A stretch of DNA of 64,000 bases from Bacteroidota bacterium (GTDB lineage: Bacteria; Bacteroidota; Bacteroidia; Bacteroidales; UBA10428): contig JAEZZA010000011.1 in the NCBI GenBank assembly GCA_023442525.1, positions 62,001-126,000 on the forward strand. The letters run 5' to 3'. The notes under the pieces are model-generated. The model was given only the letters and a program-made list of their open reading frames with translations. It had not been told where the DNA came from and made no database searches. This document shows, one piece after another, positions 9,520 through 17,315 of this stretch. Every line of letters begins with the position of its first letter. The first letter of the stretch is position 1. Made by a program: the position numbers and the translations under genes.

Positions 9520-9618
9520 CTTTTCATCTCTTCTGTAACAATAATTACTTCAATTACGTTTGAAGAAGAGGACTTTTTACCTCATCACGGTTTAGTTTAT
9601 TCTAAAGTTTATTTATTA

Positions 9619-10143
9619 TTGGAAGGGACGACTCTAATTTCTTACCAGGGGGATATCAGGTACGAGACCATTGGTGAACTGATACATAAATTTAAGCAAC
9701 AGGTACCAGTGCACGAGATCCCGATGAGTATCTATAAACGCATTTTACTCATTATGATCGAATCGCTCGAGAACATGATGAAGCATAGTGAGAGCTCTGT
9801 TTCGCTCACGAAATCGAATGAACCGGAACTTTCAATCGTCTTCTTTCAAAACAAGTATGTTATTGAAACATCAAATGCCATAAGCTGTGAAAATTTAAGC
9901 AGCCTTCAGGAAAAGCTCGATTTGCTAAATAATCTTGACCAGCAGGGTCTAAAAAGTCTTTACAAAGAAACTATAACCAATGGTGTTTTCACCCATCGTG
10001 GCGGGGCAGGACTGGGATTAATTGAAATAGCAAAAATATCAAACAATCCTATCGTTTATGAATTCACCAGGATCAACGACCGCTATACGCTTTTCCGTCA
10101 GCAGGTAACCGTCAACGTTGGTGAGCAAGGTCGTCGTCCCTGA
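9619..10143 (+). CDS. SiaB-like protein kinase (HATPase fold)
   Basis: 174 residues from a TTG start at 9619 (EGTTLISYQGDIRYETIGEL). The layout fits the SiaB family: an N-terminal strand pair, ILLIMIESLENMMKHS as the N-box-like helix, and THRGGAGLGLIEIAKIS as the glycine-rich ATP lid. In Pseudomonas SiaB phosphorylates SiaC to tune diguanylate cyclase signalling; in Bacteroidota homologues are often near SiaC-like and PP2C genes, but none is adjacent here. The 3' end overlaps the convergent gene at 10112-10501 by 32 bases. A TTG start is unusual but no ATG fits better. The partner and pathway are unknown. Confidence 0.7.
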   Translation: MEGTTLISYQGDIRYETIGELIHKFKQQVPVHEIPMSIYKRILLIMIESLENMMKHSESSVSLTKSNEPELSIVFFQNKYVIETSNAISCENLSSLQEKLDLLNNLDQQGLKSLYKETITNGVFTHRGGAGLGLIEIAKISNNPIVYEFTRINDRYTLFRQQVTVNVGEQGRRP

Positions 10144-10501
10144 TAACAATCTTCCATTCGGCAAGTGTATTCAGAGCATGCTTAAATTCGCGCCTGAAAT
10201 CGTCTTCTGATAAATAATATTTCTTCCTTAACGATTCGGACAAGTTATCAATAGATTGCTTCCGGTATGCACCCATCAACAGATCGGCATAAAAATCACT
10301 GAATACATGTTTTATTTGCTTTTCGTCTGGTTTGGTGGAGGTAACTGTTACCGAGCCGTTTGAACTCCTGGTTATTTTGAATTCAGGATTTAAGCGGATC
10401 AATTTGTCTTCGCTTCCCTGTGAGGCAATCACGGTAGTACTTAAAGCTATTGCTAATAATAAGCAGGTGAAATTTGCGTTCAACTGTCTGATTGATTTCA
10501 T
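10112..10501 (-). CDS. Small secreted protein with PqqD-like pattern, function unknown
   Basis: About 129 residues from the ATG at 10501 (MKSIRQLNANFTCLLLAIAL); an ATG at 10519 is also in frame. It has a signal peptide probably cleaved near VIASQG. The mature part (LIRLNPEFKITRSSNGSVTV, then FSDFYADLLMGAYRKQSIDNL and FRREFKHALNTLAEWKIVI) resembles the strand-helix-winged-helix order of PqqD/RRE proteins, which bind peptide precursors, yet those are cytosolic. I see no radical-SAM or peptide-precursor gene nearby. It converges on the SiaB-like gene with a 32-base tail-to-tail coding overlap. The PqqD comparison is a weak pattern match only. Confidence 0.55.
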   Translation of the reverse strand: MKSIRQLNANFTCLLLAIALSTTVIASQGSEDKLIRLNPEFKITRSSNGSVTVTSTKPDEKQIKHVFSDFYADLLMGAYRKQSIDNLSESLRKKYYLSEDDFRREFKHALNTLAEWKIVIRDDDLAHQR

Positions 10502-10648
10502 AAGAAAATGTATAGCCATAAAAACAATTCAGATGAAAAGGTTGTTCGATAAATCGATAAACATAAATTTCGTGCAAATATTCGGATTATGGAATCGATT
10601 TATTGCAAAAGAGCATAAAATGAAATAGATTAAGCAAAATAACATGTA

Positions 10649-11941
10649 ATGATGGATGTGCTCATTTTGCATTACCACCTCGAACGCGGTGGTGTTACAC
10701 GGATCATTGAATCACAGATCCGGGGCATTCATTTGAATGATTCAGGATTCCCCGTAAAAGTTTTATGCGGTGTATCCAGCCGGTTGCCGAAAATTGAAAA
10801 TGCCGTAATAGTGCAGGATCAAAGACTGAATTATACTGCTGAATCCACTCCGGATCAATATAGTAAGTCAAGTTTAATTGAGCTTGTGAAATTAATCCGG
10901 TCATTCATTAACCCGGGAACAATAGTACATGCACACAATCCAAACCTCGGGAAGAACCCCTTACTTTCTGCCGCGATCTTTCAACTGGCAATGGAGGGCG
11001 TAAATATTCTCAACCACTGTCACGATTTTGCAGAAGACAGGCCTATGAATATGAAAGTTCTGAATGAGGCACTGCCATTGATTATGGATGAGCCGGTCGA
11101 TCGTATTCTCTATCCGGATACTCCGAATTATTATTTTGCTGTACTTAATTCATGCGATTACCAGAGGCTTTCTGATAAAGGTATCCCTGTTGAGCGTATT
11201 CGGCTTATGCCAAATCCTGTCGATGTAAAATTAAATACAGAAAATAAGGCAGGTCTGAAAAAAAAGATCTGTAAAAAGCTGTCGATACCGGATTCTTCAC
11301 TATTGTGTACATATCCGGTAAGGCCAATTCTCAGGAAGAATATCGGCGAATTTATCCTTATGGCCACTCTTTATAATACCAGGGCAGATTTTGTTATTAC
11401 ACTGGCTCCGCTCAATCCCGTAGAAATTCCCGCTTATAATAGATGGAAGAAATTCTGCCGGCAGCACGTGCCAAATATGCATTTTGAAGCCGGAGTATCT
11501 GTGGATTTCAGCGATCTGGTAGCAGCATCTGATTTTTGCATCAATACAAGCAAACGCGAAGGCTTTGGAATGGTTTATCTTGAGCCGTGGCTGTTGGAAA
11601 CACCAGTGATTGGCCGTAATATTTCGTGTGTAACGTCTGATCTGGCAAACCAGGGAATTGTTTTTCCAAGAATGTACGACGAATTCAGAGTGCCTTATAA
11701 AAATTCAGTAATTGATTTCAAAGATTTGCCTGCCGAAGACCAGGAGCACATCATCATCCAAACTGCAATGAACCCGGAATTCAGCAGAGTACTTACAGAA
11801 CTCAATCCCTGGCTCAATGAATGGCTTGACCCGATACCCGATGAGATTATTAACAGTAATAAATTAGTAATACAACAAAAATTTTCACTTAACGAATATG
11901 GACATCAAGTACTTGGAATTTATTCAGAAATATCTCAGTGA
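10649..11941 (+). CDS. GT4-like glycosyltransferase, first gene of GT-HAD-GT-GH13_18 cluster
   Basis: 430 residues, cytosolic, GT-B fold. The N-terminal lobe shows LILHYHLERGGVTRIIESQI and NHCHDFAEDRPMNMK. The C-terminal lobe shows LMPNPVD, the strand YPVRPILRKNIGEFI, and the nucleotide-sugar EX7E-type motif in SKREGFGMVYLEPWLLETPVIG. This supports a retaining glycosyltransferase using a nucleotide sugar; donor and acceptor cannot be read from the sequence. ATGATG offers starts at 10649 or 10652. The next gene starts within its last 44 bases, and the four genes to 16019 are packed with overlaps or a single-base gap, so they are almost certainly one operon making or turning over one compound. 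Confidence 0.75.
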   Translation: MMDVLILHYHLERGGVTRIIESQIRGIHLNDSGFPVKVLCGVSSRLPKIENAVIVQDQRLNYTAESTPDQYSKSSLIELVKLIRSFINPGTIVHAHNPNLGKNPLLSAAIFQLAMEGVNILNHCHDFAEDRPMNMKVLNEALPLIMDEPVDRILYPDTPNYYFAVLNSCDYQRLSDKGIPVERIRLMPNPVDVKLNTENKAGLKKKICKKLSIPDSSLLCTYPVRPILRKNIGEFILMATLYNTRADFVITLAPLNPVEIPAYNRWKKFCRQHVPNMHFEAGVSVDFSDLVAASDFCINTSKREGFGMVYLEPWLLETPVIGRNISCVTSDLANQGIVFPRMYDEFRVPYKNSVIDFKDLPAEDQEHIIIQTAMNPEFSRVLTELNPWLNEWLDPIPDEIINSNKLVIQQKFSLNEYGHQVLGIYSEISQ

Positions 11942-12818
11942 AACTCCGGTAATGCATCCGGATCCTACCCCTGTGAAGTCATCATGGAGTAAAGAGAAAG
12001 ATATACGGGCAGTTGTTATCGATATATACGGAACCATACTTATTTCCGAATCCGGGGATATCGAAGAATCCGATATTTCGGCCCGAAATCTCGAAGAATC
12101 ATTACATGCAGCAAATATTAAATTGTTGATCAACGGCGATTCGCTGCAGAAAATGCTTTTTCAGATGCTGCAGTTGTTCAGGGGTGAGATCATCCGTATA
12201 CATGAAATGGAAAGAAGTGCCGATAAACCTTTCCCCGAAATAGATATAATTTCAATCTGGAATAAAATCCTTGGCCATCACCGCGATTTAAATCATATAG
12301 AGATCGGAAATCCGTTTTGCATCAAATGTTTTACCTTTCTTTTTGAAAATCTGAGCAACACAATTTACCCCATGCCGGGACTAAAAGAGGTTATAAGCCG
12401 GATTTCGGAAAGCGGAATTCCATTAGGAATTATCTCGAACGCGCAGTTCTATACACCTTCTATTCTGAATTTCTTTTTAAACGATAAAATCAGCGAAGAA
12501 GAGTTTATGCCGCCTTTTGACCCCGATATTACCGTATATTCCTATAAATATCAGCGTGCTAAACCCGATCCGTTTCTGTTTGATATAGTAAGCCGGAAAT
12601 GCTTTGAAAAATATTCCATTAAGCCGGAACAGATCCTCTTTCTGGGTAACGACATGTTCAGGGATATCTATCCTGCCCATAAGGCCGGATTTAAGACTGT
12701 TCTGTTTGCAGGAGACAACAGATCGCTCCGGCTGCGCGAAGAAAAACCCGAACTGAAACATATTACACCTGACCATATCATAACTGAACTCGATCAATTA
12801 ACTAAAATCCTTTTGTGA
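11898..12818 (+). CDS. HAD-superfamily hydrolase with DxYGT motif I
   Basis: 306 residues, HAD subfamily I. Motif I is VVIDIYGTIL (nucleophile Asp 42), motif II is IISNAQ, the motif III lysine is in RAKPDPFLF, and motif IV is LFLGNDMFRD. A helical cap occupies about residues 60-165. Position +2 after the nucleophile is Tyr 44, not the Asp that serves as acid/base in most HAD phosphatases; DxYGT is typical of 2-haloacid dehalogenases and some uncharacterised members. By context it may dephosphorylate a glycoside phosphate made by a neighbouring glycosyltransferase, but motif I makes that less certain. The start at 11898 overlaps the upstream gene; the ATG at 11952 would avoid this. Confidence 0.78.
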   Translation: MDIKYLEFIQKYLSETPVMHPDPTPVKSSWSKEKDIRAVVIDIYGTILISESGDIEESDISARNLEESLHAANIKLLINGDSLQKMLFQMLQLFRGEIIRIHEMERSADKPFPEIDIISIWNKILGHHRDLNHIEIGNPFCIKCFTFLFENLSNTIYPMPGLKEVISRISESGIPLGIISNAQFYTPSILNFFLNDKISEEEFMPPFDPDITVYSYKYQRAKPDPFLFDIVSRKCFEKYSIKPEQILFLGNDMFRDIYPAHKAGFKTVLFAGDNRSLRLREEKPELKHITPDHIITELDQLTKILL

Positions 12819-14290
12819 TGGATATATCTCATTTGAATTATGGCATCATCCATTCATTGATAGGGAAAAACGATGGTGTATCCATTGTAATCGACCAGTC
12901 GGTTACCGCCATGGTTAATAATCTCAATATTGAACTTGGAAATATTTATTTTCTGGCAGCACATACCTCTCCCAGGTTCAATGCTTATACCAATGATGTT
13001 TTCTGGCATAAAAACGATATCCACAAATTAATAATCAGCCATTTCAACGATCAGGCTGATGAGTCCGATCCTGCAGCCAGAGAACTTGATGCCCTGATAC
13101 ATGAGAATGCCATGGCAGCACGTGATATTATTTCAGATTTTGTACAGCAATACAACATCGATATTATCATTGCTCACAATACTTCACATTTATACAATTT
13201 TATTACAGCCGTCGCCCTGGGCTATTACTTCGAGGATCTGAGGAGTAAGAACCTGGTATGGCCAAAACTTTTGGTTTGGTGGCATGATTCATATTTCGAA
13301 AGGGAGCAATTTTCGAATCCGGGGCCTGTGATCCGAAAATATCTGAAATATTTGCCGGGGACTTATATCGATGGCATTGTATTTATCAATTCGGTTCAAC
13401 CTGAGCTGGCACGCAAAATGTTTATGGCAAACGGCCATAAACAAACCGAAGCCTTTTTTCGTGAGCGAACGCTGATTATTCCAAACACACATGATATTAA
13501 GTGGGAATGGCGTAAATACGACTGGAATTCACCCAACCTCATACATCCTCCCCAGGATAATTATAACAACACATTTTTCAAGGATATAGGCTTAACCGGT
13601 ATTATTGAAAATGCCGGCTATACCATGGACGATACGCTGATTCTGCTTCAGCATACCCGCATTGTTCCCCGTAAAAAAATCGAATTTGCCATTGATCTTG
13701 CATTTGCTATTGCCTCAAGGTTCAGGAATACCGGTGTTAACAAATGTATTGCACTTTTGATTTCCGGGCACTCAGGAGATGAGCAGGCAAAATACAAGGA
13801 ATTCCTCACCTCTTACTATCATCTGAAACTTGAAGAATTTAAGGAATTGCCTGTGTACATGATTTTCGGCGAAGAAATCATATTGTCGCACAGGGATATA
13901 ATAGTCGACAAGAAATATTACAATTTCGCCGAAGTGCCATCAATTGTTGCATCTGTGGGAGGTATTGGCACTTATTTCAGCGAAGTGGAAGGATTTGGAA
14001 ACAACCTCCTCGAAATGCTGGCAGCAGGACTACCTGTTATCATCAATTATTACAATATTTATAAAACCGACCTGGAACCGTTGGGATTCAAGCTCCCTTA
14101 TGCCGAAGAAAATGTAATGACAAACGAACTTATTGATACGGCGTTTAAGATTGCCACCGACATCCATTACCGCAATAAGATTGTTGTTCATAATCTCGAA
14201 GTACTGGATCAAAAACTGGGAAGTACCGTAATCTCGGATTCACTGCAGGTTCTGATCAATAACATCTTTACAAAAGGATTGCCTCGATAA
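12818..14290 (+). CDS. GT4-like glycosyltransferase, second in cluster
   Basis: 490 residues from the ATG at 12818, which overlaps the HAD stop codon (TGATG); a GTG one codon earlier is possible. The N-terminus (YGIIHSLIGKNDGVSIVIDQ) has the glycine-rich first strand of GT-B enzymes. The C-terminal lobe contains LLQHTRIVPRKKIEFAIDLA and the EX7E motif in SEVEGFGNNLLEMLAAGLPVI. The opening resembles the 'TDGVSLE' start of mannosylglucosyl-3-phosphoglycerate synthase-type GT4 enzymes, as I recall them, but this is only a hint. It is clearly different from the first cluster glycosyltransferase, so the two probably add different sugars or act on different acceptors. Confidence 0.75.
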   Translation: MDISHLNYGIIHSLIGKNDGVSIVIDQSVTAMVNNLNIELGNIYFLAAHTSPRFNAYTNDVFWHKNDIHKLIISHFNDQADESDPAARELDALIHENAMAARDIISDFVQQYNIDIIIAHNTSHLYNFITAVALGYYFEDLRSKNLVWPKLLVWWHDSYFEREQFSNPGPVIRKYLKYLPGTYIDGIVFINSVQPELARKMFMANGHKQTEAFFRERTLIIPNTHDIKWEWRKYDWNSPNLIHPPQDNYNNTFFKDIGLTGIIENAGYTMDDTLILLQHTRIVPRKKIEFAIDLAFAIASRFRNTGVNKCIALLISGHSGDEQAKYKEFLTSYYHLKLEEFKELPVYMIFGEEIILSHRDIIVDKKYYNFAEVPSIVASVGGIGTYFSEVEGFGNNLLEMLAAGLPVIINYYNIYKTDLEPLGFKLPYAEENVMTNELIDTAFKIATDIHYRNKIVVHNLEVLDQKLGSTVISDSLQVLINNIFTKGLPR

Positions 14291-14291
14291 T

Positions 14292-16019
14292 ATGGCCAAC
14301 CGGAATCAAATATCAGGTTCAGATTTTTCCGAAATAGCCGGTATAATTGCACGGCGTCTCCAGAAAATTTATAAATCTGATTTCAGGGAGACACACGTGA
14401 ACCGTATTCTTCAGTTGTTGGTATCGAATTATTCCGGCTGGCCGGCATGGGATTCCACAGATATCATGCTGATAACATACGGAAGCAGTATAAGAGCTGA
14501 AAACGAAAAACCGCTCAGGACATTGCATTCATTTTTGAATGAAAGGTTGAAAGGTGTGTTCAACACTGTGCATATACTTCCTTTTTTTCCCTATACATCC
14601 GACGATGGCTTTTCGATATCGGATTATATGATCGTAAATCCGGCTCTGGGAACATGGGACGACATATCGGCAATCGGCGAAGATTTCTATATAATGACCG
14701 ACCTTGTAATTAACCATGTTTCATCGGCCCATCCGTGGTTTAAAAATTTCCTGAATGGTTCAGCTCCAGGAAAGGATTATTTCATCGAGACCGTTGGAGG
14801 AGCCGACTATAGTGATGTTGTGAGGCCCCGATCATCTGAATTATTCACGAAATTTAATACTTCCTCAGGTGAAAAGGAGGTATGGACTACATTCAGTTCC
14901 GACCAGATCGATCTGAATTTCTCGAATCCCGATGTGCTGATCGAAATGATTCGCATACTTGTATATTATATCAGCCGGGGAGCTCGGTTCATCAGGCTCG
15001 ATGCCATAGCTTTTCTCTGGAAACAGCCAGGTACGAGTTGTCTGCACCTTGACGAAACACACGAAGTTGTAAAGTTGCTGCGAGATATTGCCGCTTTTGT
15101 ACGTCCCGGGACCATTATACTAACCGAGACAAACGTGCCTAATAAGGAAAACTGGTCGTATTTTGGCGATGGTGATGAAGCCCACATGGTGTATCAGTTC
15201 AGCCTGCCGCCCCTGCTATTATACACGTTATTCTCCGGAAATTCTGACTATCTGACCCAATGGGCCAAAGAGATACCGGATGTAGGATCGAATCAGACAT
15301 TCCTGAATTACACAGCCTCCCACGACGGTATCGGTGTAAGGCCTCTTGAAGGTTTGCTGCCCGAAGGTGCGTTGAATGCACTGATAGAAAGTGTCACCGA
15401 CGCTGGCGGACTGGTAAGCATGAGAGCCGGTAAATCCGGAACGCTTACTCCTTATGAGTTGAATATCACCTGGTACGATGCCATGAAATTACCCGGCAAT
15501 GTTTACGATCATTTTCATGCATTAAGATATATATGTTCACAGGCTATTATGATGGCCATGAAAGGGATTCCGGCATTTTATATTCACAGTTTACTTGCTA
15601 CGCCAAATGATAGCGACGGAGTGAAATCCACCGGCAGGTTCAGGTCGATTAACCGGAAGGAGTTGTATGAACATGAACTCGCGCATTTATTGAGTTCAGA
15701 CACACCGCAAGGGAGAATTTTCAATGGCCTGGTAAGCCTGATAAAAAAACGCAGAATATGCCCGGCCTTTCATCCATCTGCAAAGCAAGATGTAATCAAT
15801 TACGGCAGCCGCATTTTTGCCTTTATCCGAACGAATAGCGAAACCCGGCATACCGTTTACTGCATTTCGAATATCAGCAATACAGTAACTGAACTGGAAT
15901 TAATTTTGGCAACGGCTAAAAAAGGATTCGATCTGATATCGGAAGAAATGATTCATTCCGGTCAGATCGTACTTAAACCTTTTCAGACAATGTGGATTGA
16001 AGTCAGGAATCAGGTTTAA
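14292..16019 (+). CDS. GH13_18 sugar phosphorylase (sucrose/glucosylglycerate phosphorylase type)
   Basis: 575 residues, no signal peptide. A GH13 (beta/alpha)8 barrel with the subfamily 18 signatures LPFFPYTSDDGFSISDY and DLVINHVSS. The catalytic residues are nucleophile Asp 237 (FIRLDAIAFLWK), acid/base Glu 279 (LTETNVPNKENWSYFG) and Asp 345 (YTASHDGIGVRP). Subfamily members phosphorolyse alpha-glucosides such as sucrose, sucrose-6-phosphate, glucosylglycerate or glucosylglycerol to glucose-1-phosphate. The segment RLDAIAFLWKQPGTSCLHL resembles glucosylglycerate phosphorylases as much as sucrose phosphorylases; substrate cannot be assigned. It follows the second glycosyltransferase by one base, so synthesis and phosphorolysis of the same glucoside are probably encoded together. 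Confidence 0.88.
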   Translation: MANRNQISGSDFSEIAGIIARRLQKIYKSDFRETHVNRILQLLVSNYSGWPAWDSTDIMLITYGSSIRAENEKPLRTLHSFLNERLKGVFNTVHILPFFPYTSDDGFSISDYMIVNPALGTWDDISAIGEDFYIMTDLVINHVSSAHPWFKNFLNGSAPGKDYFIETVGGADYSDVVRPRSSELFTKFNTSSGEKEVWTTFSSDQIDLNFSNPDVLIEMIRILVYYISRGARFIRLDAIAFLWKQPGTSCLHLDETHEVVKLLRDIAAFVRPGTIILTETNVPNKENWSYFGDGDEAHMVYQFSLPPLLLYTLFSGNSDYLTQWAKEIPDVGSNQTFLNYTASHDGIGVRPLEGLLPEGALNALIESVTDAGGLVSMRAGKSGTLTPYELNITWYDAMKLPGNVYDHFHALRYICSQAIMMAMKGIPAFYIHSLLATPNDSDGVKSTGRFRSINRKELYEHELAHLLSSDTPQGRIFNGLVSLIKKRRICPAFHPSAKQDVINYGSRIFAFIRTNSETRHTVYCISNISNTVTELELILATAKKGFDLISEEMIHSGQIVLKPFQTMWIEVRNQV

Positions 16020-16531
16020 TTCCTGTACGCCATATCCTCAAGCGATTTACTTACAACCAGGTTGTATTTCTGGGCATTTTGAGAATTGATCACGAATTTC
16101 AGCTTGTCATTATCCATAAAGAAATCGATAGCTGAACCCATATTGATCATCCCCTTTTTTTCTGTGATAATCAGGCTGTTCGACCCTCTTAACCGGGTCA
16201 AAACTTCTTCAAAAGCAGATACTCTTGAATTGCCGATAAAAATGATATGACACCGGGAGACACTTTCCGGATTATCGAATTTCTTTATTACAATAGGCTG
16301 ACTGCCTACCTTTTTATTGGCAACAAAGCTATTAAGACTGTTATATAAATTATCATTACCGATAACACCAATTACAAACTCACCGGTTTGGTTTCCGGCT
16401 GGCCATTGAATTAACCTGGAGAAATTGTAAATAAACAAAGATTGCGCTTGCTGAACACTGGTGACTTGGGAGTAACCCGATAACCAGATGGTTAAAGCCA
16501 ATATCGCCACAGTAAAAATCTTCTTCATCAC
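16016..16531 (-). CDS. YfiR-family (DUF4154) periplasmic protein
   Basis: 171 residues with a signal peptide (KKIFTVAILALTIWLSGYSQ). The motif QSLFIYNFSRLIQWPAG near residue 30, then FVIGVIGND, CHIIFIGNS and ITEKKGMINMGSAIDFFMDNDKLKFVIN, is the YfiR/DUF4154 pattern. YfiR of Pseudomonas is a periplasmic repressor of the diguanylate cyclase YfiN; in Bacteroidota the family often accompanies histidine kinases and its role is less clear. No cyclase or kinase is adjacent. Its stop codon overlaps the end of the GH13_18 gene (tail to tail, four bases). Confidence 0.8.
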   Translation of the reverse strand: MMKKIFTVAILALTIWLSGYSQVTSVQQAQSLFIYNFSRLIQWPAGNQTGEFVIGVIGNDNLYNSLNSFVANKKVGSQPIVIKKFDNPESVSRCHIIFIGNSRVSAFEEVLTRLRGSNSLIITEKKGMINMGSAIDFFMDNDKLKFVINSQNAQKYNLVVSKSLEDMAYRN

Positions 16532-16576
16532 TTTTGACTTTTAGCAACGTTTACGTCTGGCCTCTGTCAAAGGTTT

Positions 16577-16602
16577 TAAAAGAAGGGGTGATTTTAATCA
16601 CC
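16577..16602 (-). terminator. Possible terminator after DUF937 gene
   Basis: On the minus strand GGTGAT pairs with ATCACC around a four-base TAAA loop (16587-16602), followed by CCTTCTTTTAA. It lies directly after the DUF937 stop at 16611. The stem is short and the T-run broken, so the call is tentative. Confidence 0.35.
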
Positions 16603-16610
16603 GATTTTAC

Positions 16611-17057
16611 TTACTTTCCCAACAAACTTTTAAGTGAACCGAGCAATCCGCCTTTTTTTCCGCCTGCAAGCGAGCCGATAATATCGTCGAGACCAAAACT
16701 GTTATCCGATGGATCGTTGGTTTTATTGACGAGCTTGCTGAGAACAATCGGAACAAGCATGGCAACAATGTTACTGGCCACACCCTTATCCAGGCCAAAT
16801 TTCTTCATCAGATCACCTGCCACGTTGGCTGATATTTTGTTAACCACCGGACTCTGGGCAGCATTTTCGCCTCCCTGGGCAAACATATCGCGTATGGAAG
16901 TAACTCCCTGTTTTTTTGCAGTACCTTGCAATGCCTTAAAAAGCGAATCGGTGGCAGCCTTTATTACATCATTGTTTCGTTCATTAGGAACTGCAGGATT
17001 ATTGATTATGGCGTCGCCTGCACTTTCTTTTACGAGTTCGATCAGATTTTTAAGCAT
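16611..17057 (-). CDS. DUF937-like protein
   Basis: 148 residues, no signal peptide. The sequence is helical and rich in Ala, Gly, Asn and Lys, with repeated hydrophobic heptads (VVNKISANVAGDLMKKFGLD, IVAMLVPIVLSKLVNK) and a glycine-rich tail (LAGGKKGGLLGSLKSLLGK). This resembles DUF937/YidB-type proteins of Bacteroidota, for which no function is established. It is flanked by a hairpin on each side and so is probably transcribed alone or with weak read-through from the small gene at 17112-17219. Confidence 0.65.
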   Translation of the reverse strand: MLKNLIELVKESAGDAIINNPAVPNERNNDVIKAATDSLFKALQGTAKKQGVTSIRDMFAQGGENAAQSPVVNKISANVAGDLMKKFGLDKGVASNIVAMLVPIVLSKLVNKTNDPSDNSFGLDDIIGSLAGGKKGGLLGSLKSLLGK

Positions 17058-17096
17058 GATTTTCAGATTAGTGTAGAATATACTCTAAGGTACAAT

Positions 17097-17125
17097 AAAA
17101 AAAAGGGATTTTCATCCCTTTTTTT
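17097..17125 (-). terminator. Bidirectional intrinsic terminator
   Basis: A run of eight A then GGGA (17097-17108) pairs with TCCC plus seven T (17115-17125) around a six-base loop. The run of T on either strand after the stem makes it work in both directions. On the minus strand it ends transcription of the 35-residue ORF, whose TGA stop lies in the loop. Confidence 0.6.
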
Positions 17126-17219
17126 CTCGTTTTTCTTTTTTGGCAGCACGTTTTTCTTTTAATGATAATTTAGCTGCTTTTTTTTCTTTTTCCTTAGAGG
17201 GTGATTTTTCTTTCGACAT
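17112..17219 (-). CDS. 35-residue lysine-rich basic protein
   Basis: Read by eye: begins MSKEKSPSKEKEKKAAK and continues through LSLKEKRAAKKEK to a TGA inside the terminator hairpin. About 40 percent of residues are Lys or Arg and most others are Glu, Ala or Ser; no aromatic residue. A TACATTTG box (17241-17248 on the minus strand) stands about 22 bases upstream and a terminator sits at the stop, so it forms a complete tiny transcription unit. Function unknown; charge suggests binding to nucleic acid or ribosomes. The A-rich composition means chance coding cannot be excluded without homologues. Confidence 0.5.
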   Translation of the reverse strand: MSKEKSPSKEKEKKAAKLSLKEKRAAKKEKREKKG

Positions 17220-17240
17220 GGCTACTGGTATTAAGTTTAG

Positions 17241-17248
17241 CAAATGTA
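17241..17248 (-). promoter_or_regulatory. -7 box upstream of the 35-residue ORF
   Basis: Minus strand reads TACATTTG, an exact TAnnTTTG match. No TTTG occurs at the expected 19-base distance upstream, so only the -7 element is supported. Predicted leader is about 15 bases. Confidence 0.35.
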
Positions 17249-17315
17249 TGAAATGAAAAAAAATAGAACACCCTTCATTTCAAAAAGTTTTAAACCGCCA
17301 GAATGTTGATAACCG

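Noticed and set aside
9530..9600. Possible hairpin CTCTTCT...AGAAGAG after rnhA
   Set aside because: The loop is over 30 bases and the stem only seven; not convincing as a terminator.
16534..17076. 180-codon plus-strand frame opposite DUF937
   Set aside because: Ser/Pro-rich shadow translation; the minus-strand DUF937 gene and its flanking hairpins explain the region.
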